A stretch of 64,000 nt of DNA from JAKVAV01 sp047633195 (lineage in GTDB: Bacteria > Bacteroidota > Bacteroidia > Flavobacteriales_D > Cryomorphaceae). The stretch covers positions 89,873-153,872 of the forward strand of contig JBLIEU010000003.1 of NCBI GenBank assembly GCA_047633195.1, read 5' to 3'. The notes beneath the pieces are model-generated. The model had not been told where the DNA came from. It ran no database searches and saw nothing but the letters and a program-made list of their open reading frames with translations. Numbering within the stretch: the first letter of the stretch is position 1; each line of letters begins with the position of its first letter. The translations under genes were made by a program, and so were the position numbers. This document shows, in pieces, positions 60,165 to 64,000 of this stretch.

Positions 60165-62150
60165 CTAATTGTACACCAATGCCGACTCTGGATATTTCAA
60201 CTCATAGCTGAACTCAACTTGCTCAGAAGAGTTTGGCTCTAGCCTGAGTTCCCAAGTGAGCTTTCCGCTTTCTTTTTCATTCTTTGCCTCACCAATGTAT
60301 AAAGCTTCTACGATGATATTTCGATCATTCGAAAGTGGGAGTTGGTCTATGAGCTCCAGCATGATCGGATGCGACTTATTGCTTCGAACCACAATTTCCC
60401 AGTGGAGTTCTTTTTTCACTTTACTACCGAAAGTCTGTTCGGTGGAAAGCTCCTTGTTCAATCGCCTTTCGAGAAGAATATTCTCATCTCTCCCAAGGGC
60501 AATTTCCAAAGTGTCTTTCACGCTTTCTGCGTCGATATTTGATTCACCAGAGTAGGCTCCCTGAAAGTAGATTGTCGATTTTCCCGAAAGGAGCTGGAGG
60601 TTTCCCCAGTCGGTAATTCTAGCTAGGAGGTATACGTCGGTATCTACTTTTGGAATGGCTCTATAAAGGAATTCGACAGGAACCTTTTCCGTCTTGATTG
60701 TGAGCAGTCGATCTTCCCCATTGGAGGGTACGCTGTATTTGTAATCTACCGAGTAAGAGATTCTCGGTGAAGAAATGGATGGGGATTCATCGAGGAAAAG
60801 GTTGTGTTGGATGAAGCTCCGCGCTCCTCTGACTTTTTGAGCGTCGGATGATGATACACTTCGTCTTGGCAAGCGGCTAATGCCATTTATGCTAACCGAA
60901 CCACCAGATGAACCACCGTCTTTCTCAATTAGTGGTACAGTATATTCGACCACTTCAAATTCTTCCAGCCGCACGCCTGCGTCCAACTCTATGTCCAAAA
61001 AGGTGATTTTATCTGAACTGACTCGGACTCCGTCAACCTTTTTGGCATTGTAGCCCACATAAGAAACTACTACATCGTAGACGCCACTATCAATTGGACG
61101 AATGGTGTAATTGCCATCAAAATCTGTGCTAGCACCGTTAATTTGCTGACCTCCTCTTTGCAACACTATGTTGACAAATGGCAGTGGTTCTCCAGTCTGA
61201 GAGTCCAAGAGCGTTCCTTTCAATGTTCCAATTCCCATTTGGTAATCTTGACTCCTAGCAGCCTTAACAGAAGAAGTAGTTCGGCGATTAATGTACCAGC
61301 GATCAAACTCTGGCAATGCGGCTTTTTGCTTAGGCAAACCTTCCGTTAGAGAAAGCTCCACTTCATTCCAATCTTCACCGGTAGACTGATAAACATTGGC
61401 ATTGTAAACCAATTCCAGTGGTTTGTTTACTGCGTCAAATCGAAAGTCATAGAGAGGTTTCCAGCCAGCTGCGTTGGTAAAGTATTCCACATCGAGCTTT
61501 CCCGAAACGATTGAAGAGGCATCGACAAAAATCAAAAGCTCTGTTTGAGGAATCTTCGTTCCTGCTAGAAGCGCATTGACATTCGCATTGATTTGTCTAA
61601 TTTCTTTCTGAGCCTCTCGAATGGCTATGGTATTGTCAAATTTTAATTTGGCGATCTCAGTCAACCGTTCTCGGTAAAAGTCAGCCGCCTGTCTCACGCC
61701 TAAGGTGTGTTTTTCACCGTCTGCTTTTTTCAGTTCGGTGTTTTGTGTCAGTAAAGCTTCCTCCTCGACGAAGATTTCCTTTTTCGCTTTCAGCCATTCA
61801 ATCTCATCTTCAAACGCGGACTTTTCATCTTCCAAAACTTGCAATTGATTTGCGATCAGTCTTTGAGAAGGCATAGCGACCTTGTGGCTCACGGCCAAAA
61901 TCTTGAGCTGACTCGGAGTTTTGACTTTGATCAAATCAGGATCAATATCCAAGGGAAGTCCTCGAACCAGTAACACATGTCTTCCTGTGCTGAGATTGAG
62001 TGAAACATTCCTCGTCACACGCGCCCCTTGATAAAAGACATTGACAGCTGAGATGCTGGATTCTACTTCGATGGTATCGACTTTGGCGGCTGAGCAAGTT
62101 GCCGACCAAAGAACTGAGCAGAGCACGAAACAAACGGATAGTTTTATCAT
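60165..62150 (-). CDS. DUF4140/DUF4139 (MuiA-like) protein with an inserted carboxypeptidase-regulatory domain
   Basis: A 661-aa exported protein (signal 1-21, ending CSAA). Residues 30-125 form the DUF4140 domain (VFYQGARVTRNVSLNL); a coiled coil (about 100-200) follows. The DUF4139 part starts near VDASSIVSGKLDVEYFTNAAGWKPLYDFR and resumes after residue 450. Between them, about residues 308-385 are a CarboxypepD-regulatory-like/TonB-plug-type beta domain (GTLKGTLLDSQTGEPLPFVNI to YNAKKVDGVRVSSDK) followed by a low-complexity GGSSGGS linker. The family includes a mucoidy inhibitor homologue; no enzymatic role is known. Confidence 0.85.
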   Translation of the reverse strand: MIKLSVCFVLCSVLWSATCSAAKVDTIEVESSISAVNVFYQGARVTRNVSLNLSTGRHVLLVRGLPLDIDPDLIKVKTPSQLKILAVSHKVAMPSQRLIANQLQVLEDEKSAFEDEIEWLKAKKEIFVEEEALLTQNTELKKADGEKHTLGVRQAADFYRERLTEIAKLKFDNTIAIREAQKEIRQINANVNALLAGTKIPQTELLIFVDASSIVSGKLDVEYFTNAAGWKPLYDFRFDAVNKPLELVYNANVYQSTGEDWNEVELSLTEGLPKQKAALPEFDRWYINRRTTSSVKAARSQDYQMGIGTLKGTLLDSQTGEPLPFVNIVLQRGGQQINGASTDFDGNYTIRPIDSGVYDVVVSYVGYNAKKVDGVRVSSDKITFLDIELDAGVRLEEFEVVEYTVPLIEKDGGSSGGSVSINGISRLPRRSVSSSDAQKVRGARSFIQHNLFLDESPSISSPRISYSVDYKYSVPSNGEDRLLTIKTEKVPVEFLYRAIPKVDTDVYLLARITDWGNLQLLSGKSTIYFQGAYSGESNIDAESVKDTLEIALGRDENILLERRLNKELSTEQTFGSKVKKELHWEIVVRSNKSHPIMLELIDQLPLSNDRNIIVEALYIGEAKNEKESGKLTWELRLEPNSSEQVEFSYELKYPESALVYN

Positions 62151-62409
62151 GACTCTTATTTTGAATGAAGTACTAATTTACAAGAATGGCATTTTTGAGT
62201 TGCGAAGATTGGAGTAAAGGCTTTTTTCGGACAATATGCGGCGCAACGACTCCTGCAGATTTTCTTTCTTTATCCGTTGATCCATGTGAAATAAAACGAA
62301 TTCGTTACATTTAGTGTGAGGCTACATGAATGTGAGAAGGTTACACGAAAAGACCGTTTTGCCGAAACAAATGTTGCCTGATGACTTTTTCTAACGAACA
62401 TAATATGCA

Positions 62410-63411
62410 ATGAAACAGATCTCTATCATTATTCTCGTTTTTCTTTTTAGTTCTCAAATGCTTGCTCAAGAAAGTGAAGTTTGGCCCCGTCCCGGTGCCG
62501 AGTGGAGCTACTGTGTCTTCGGCGACTACCCGGAATTTAATGTTTGGAGCAATACATTTGCCTACACCGCTGATACGGTGATCGGTTCCCATACATACGC
62601 CATGGTGCAACATACCGAAGTAAACGGCGAACCGCTCGCGGCAGACGGTTCCTCATGGTGGATTCCTGAGGAAAACATGCGCACGTATTTTCGTCAATCG
62701 GGCGATACCATATACCGCCATGTGAATAGTCAAGACTACATTTTTATGGTAAACGGAATTGAGGCTAATGAAGAATTTTCGACATTTCGATCTACTCACA
62801 ATGAGTGGGAACAATGGAACTGTACGGATGAATTGCCGCTTAGAGTCCTTTCAACCGAAGAGACGGAGTATGGAAATGAAACATACAGAGAGGTGACCCT
62901 TCAAGATCTCGATCCGTTTTTCATCGAGGGAGGATGGACTGAAAATCACTACCACTTTATTGAAGGTGTAGGCTTAAAAAATGGCTTTATTTTTCTGACC
63001 TTGGAGCTCATTGTTGATGGTGAGATTAACGATAGTGGCGATCTGTCCGAATGCTTGGGAGGTGTGCTCCACTTGCCTTCAAGTTCGCTGTATAGCTACC
63101 GCGACGATGAGATTGAAATTGACTTTTTCGAGTGCGATATCTCAGTTTCTACCGATGATTCCACCGCAGAAAGGACATCTATTCGGCTCTTTCCCAACCC
63201 TGCAAAAGACATAGTCACCATTAGTACTGCAGAAAATGGGCAGCAACGCCTGCAAGTTAGAATATACGACATGCGCGGGATGCTCCTCAAGCAGTACGTC
63301 AACGTGATGTCCGGAACCCTATTGGAACTAGGTAATTTGTCTGAAGGTATGTATATGCTCCACTCCGAAAGCGAAGATGGTATTTCTACACAGAAGCTTA
63401 TTATTCATTAG
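62410..63411 (+). CDS. T9SS-secreted protein with type A sorting domain, paralogue of the 32.4-kb protein
   Basis: A 333-aa protein with signal peptide (1-19), a body related to the protein at 32442-33377 (WPxPGAEWSYC, GDTIYRHV, NGIE, YHFIEGVGL) and a C-terminal type IX sorting domain: IRLFPNPAKDIVTIS, VRIYDMRGMLLKQY, ending TQKLIIH. The body is about 250 residues with few Cys. Its partner is unknown; two copies in one window indicate an expanded secreted family. Confidence 0.88.
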   Translation: MKQISIIILVFLFSSQMLAQESEVWPRPGAEWSYCVFGDYPEFNVWSNTFAYTADTVIGSHTYAMVQHTEVNGEPLAADGSSWWIPEENMRTYFRQSGDTIYRHVNSQDYIFMVNGIEANEEFSTFRSTHNEWEQWNCTDELPLRVLSTEETEYGNETYREVTLQDLDPFFIEGGWTENHYHFIEGVGLKNGFIFLTLELIVDGEINDSGDLSECLGGVLHLPSSSLYSYRDDEIEIDFFECDISVSTDDSTAERTSIRLFPNPAKDIVTISTAENGQQRLQVRIYDMRGMLLKQYVNVMSGTLLELGNLSEGMYMLHSESEDGISTQKLIIH

Positions 63412-63473
63412 TAAACCCTCTTTCAAAATTCTTCTCTAATATCGATTGGGAGACAGAATACTCAAGGCTAAGT

Positions 63474-64000
63474 TTACAAATTCGTATGAAGCGTTCGAAT
63501 TACTTTGCCCTTTAAGGGCTCTTGGAGTGTCGGGACATTATATCCTTTCGTTTGGTGCTTTCCGAGATCAGCACTTTCTTCAATACTGAAGACGGTTAAA
63601 TTCGCTTTCTCTCCTTCACCAATAACAGGGACATCTATTCCCAATATTTCTCTAGGCGATGTAGAAAACTTGGCCACCAATTCATCCAGTGGGATTTCAT
63701 TGCCGACGGCACCAAAAACCATTGGAAAAAATAGCTCCATTCCAGCTATTCCGAAATTGGCCAAATCGAATTCGAGCTTCTTGTGCTCTTCATCTTCGGG
63801 AGAGTGATCGGAAGAGATCACATCGATCTTGCCATCTTTAAGAGCAGCTATTAGCGCTTTTCTATTTTCTTCCGTTCGAAGTGGTGGCATCAACTTGAAG
63901 TTGGTATCAAAGTCGCCAAGCTTCTCTTCTGAGAATGCCAGATGTGCCGCGGTAACTTCGGTTGTAACGCGCAATCCATTTTTCTTCGCTTCGCTCGCTA
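63474..64000 (-). CDS. pyrC: Dihydroorotase, C-terminal part (gene runs off the right edge)
   Basis: The 175 codons present continue in frame to base 64000, reading ASEAKKNGLRVTTEVTAAHL before the metal-dependent core. The DVISSDHSPEDEEHKKLEFDLANFGIAGME block holds the metal-binding Asp-His signature of dihydroorotase; IPLDELVAKFSTSPREILGI and GEKANLTVFSI follow. It closes the pyrimidine ring in UMP synthesis. The front of the gene is outside the window. Confidence 0.93.
   Translation of the reverse strand, partial: ASEAKKNGLRVTTEVTAAHLAFSEEKLGDFDTNFKLMPPLRTEENRKALIAALKDGKIDVISSDHSPEDEEHKKLEFDLANFGIAGMELFFPMVFGAVGNEIPLDELVAKFSTSPREILGIDVPVIGEGEKANLTVFSIEESADLGKHQTKGYNVPTLQEPLKGKVIRTLHTNL

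Overview
The window comes from a Bacteroidota chromosome, most likely a marine or aquatic Flavobacteriales/Cryomorphaceae-like organism. The signs are three genes with type IX secretion (T9SS) C-terminal sorting domains, promoters of the Bacteroidota type (TAnnTTTG at about -7) with few Shine-Dalgarno sequences, menaquinone synthesis (menB), and many families typical of the phylum (DUF3667, DUF2490, DUF6268, DUF4139, DUF3298). Genus and species cannot be read from the sequence. No rRNA, tRNA, CRISPR array, intact transposase or prophage was found.

Layout. 1-10.9 kb: a glycosyltransferase-like membrane protein, a decayed DUF2807 gene, a DEAD-box RNA helicase, DUF3667, a periplasmic solute-binding protein, an ABC-F ATPase and small envelope proteins. 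10.9-15 kb: a small acetyltransferase, a 770-base gene-poor gap (repeat copy A, a G-quadruplex-type tract, a possible 52-aa gene), a zincless Fpg/MutM-type glycosylase, and a response regulator-xseA-xseB operon. 15-20.3 kb: a sulfur module made of a Crp/Fnr regulator, a TauE/SafE exporter, a CstB-like persulfide dioxygenase-rhodanese, a single rhodanese, a split YeeE/YedE transporter and DUF2490. 20.4-27 kb: a Lys-rich miniprotein and a complete RND efflux operon. 27-32.3 kb: DUF551, a lipoprotein methyltransferase, VOC, miaE, a thioesterase, repeat copy C and a UDP-sugar dehydratase. 32.4-35 kb: two T9SS-secreted proteins, one split by a 12-bp G/C homopolymer. 35-39 kb: the gcvT-comB-yggS-HEAT-DUF3298 operon. 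39-45 kb: strong hairpin terminators, FN3, HPF, phoH-purC-menB and a DUF62 enzyme. 45-52.4 kb: TPR-comA-rhodanese-DUF368-aroE, a phosphohexomutase and a cysteine desulfurase. 52.4-64 kb: a conserved Bacteroidota protein, a PhnP-like hydrolase, a c-type cytochrome with a 58-aa membrane partner, secreted proteins, a SulP transporter with an attenuator-like leader, a hybrid DUF4139 protein, a T9SS protein and the 3' part of a dihydroorotase gene at the right edge.

How the genes work together. Sulfur handling recurs: persulfide oxidation and thiosulfate-type transport at 15-20 kb, the two committed steps to sulfolactate (comA at 47.4 kb, comB at 36.2 kb), a cysteine desulfurase and a SulP anion transporter. 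Envelope and export genes form the second theme.

The most notable signals are: (1) the G12 tract that breaks a T9SS delta-60-repeat protein and whose 11-G form would restore it; (2) three copies of a 140-200 bp element, each placed directly after a stop codon in the same orientation; (3) the self-contained persulfide module with a di-cysteine Crp/Fnr regulator; (4) a terminator-like hairpin just before the sulP start codon.
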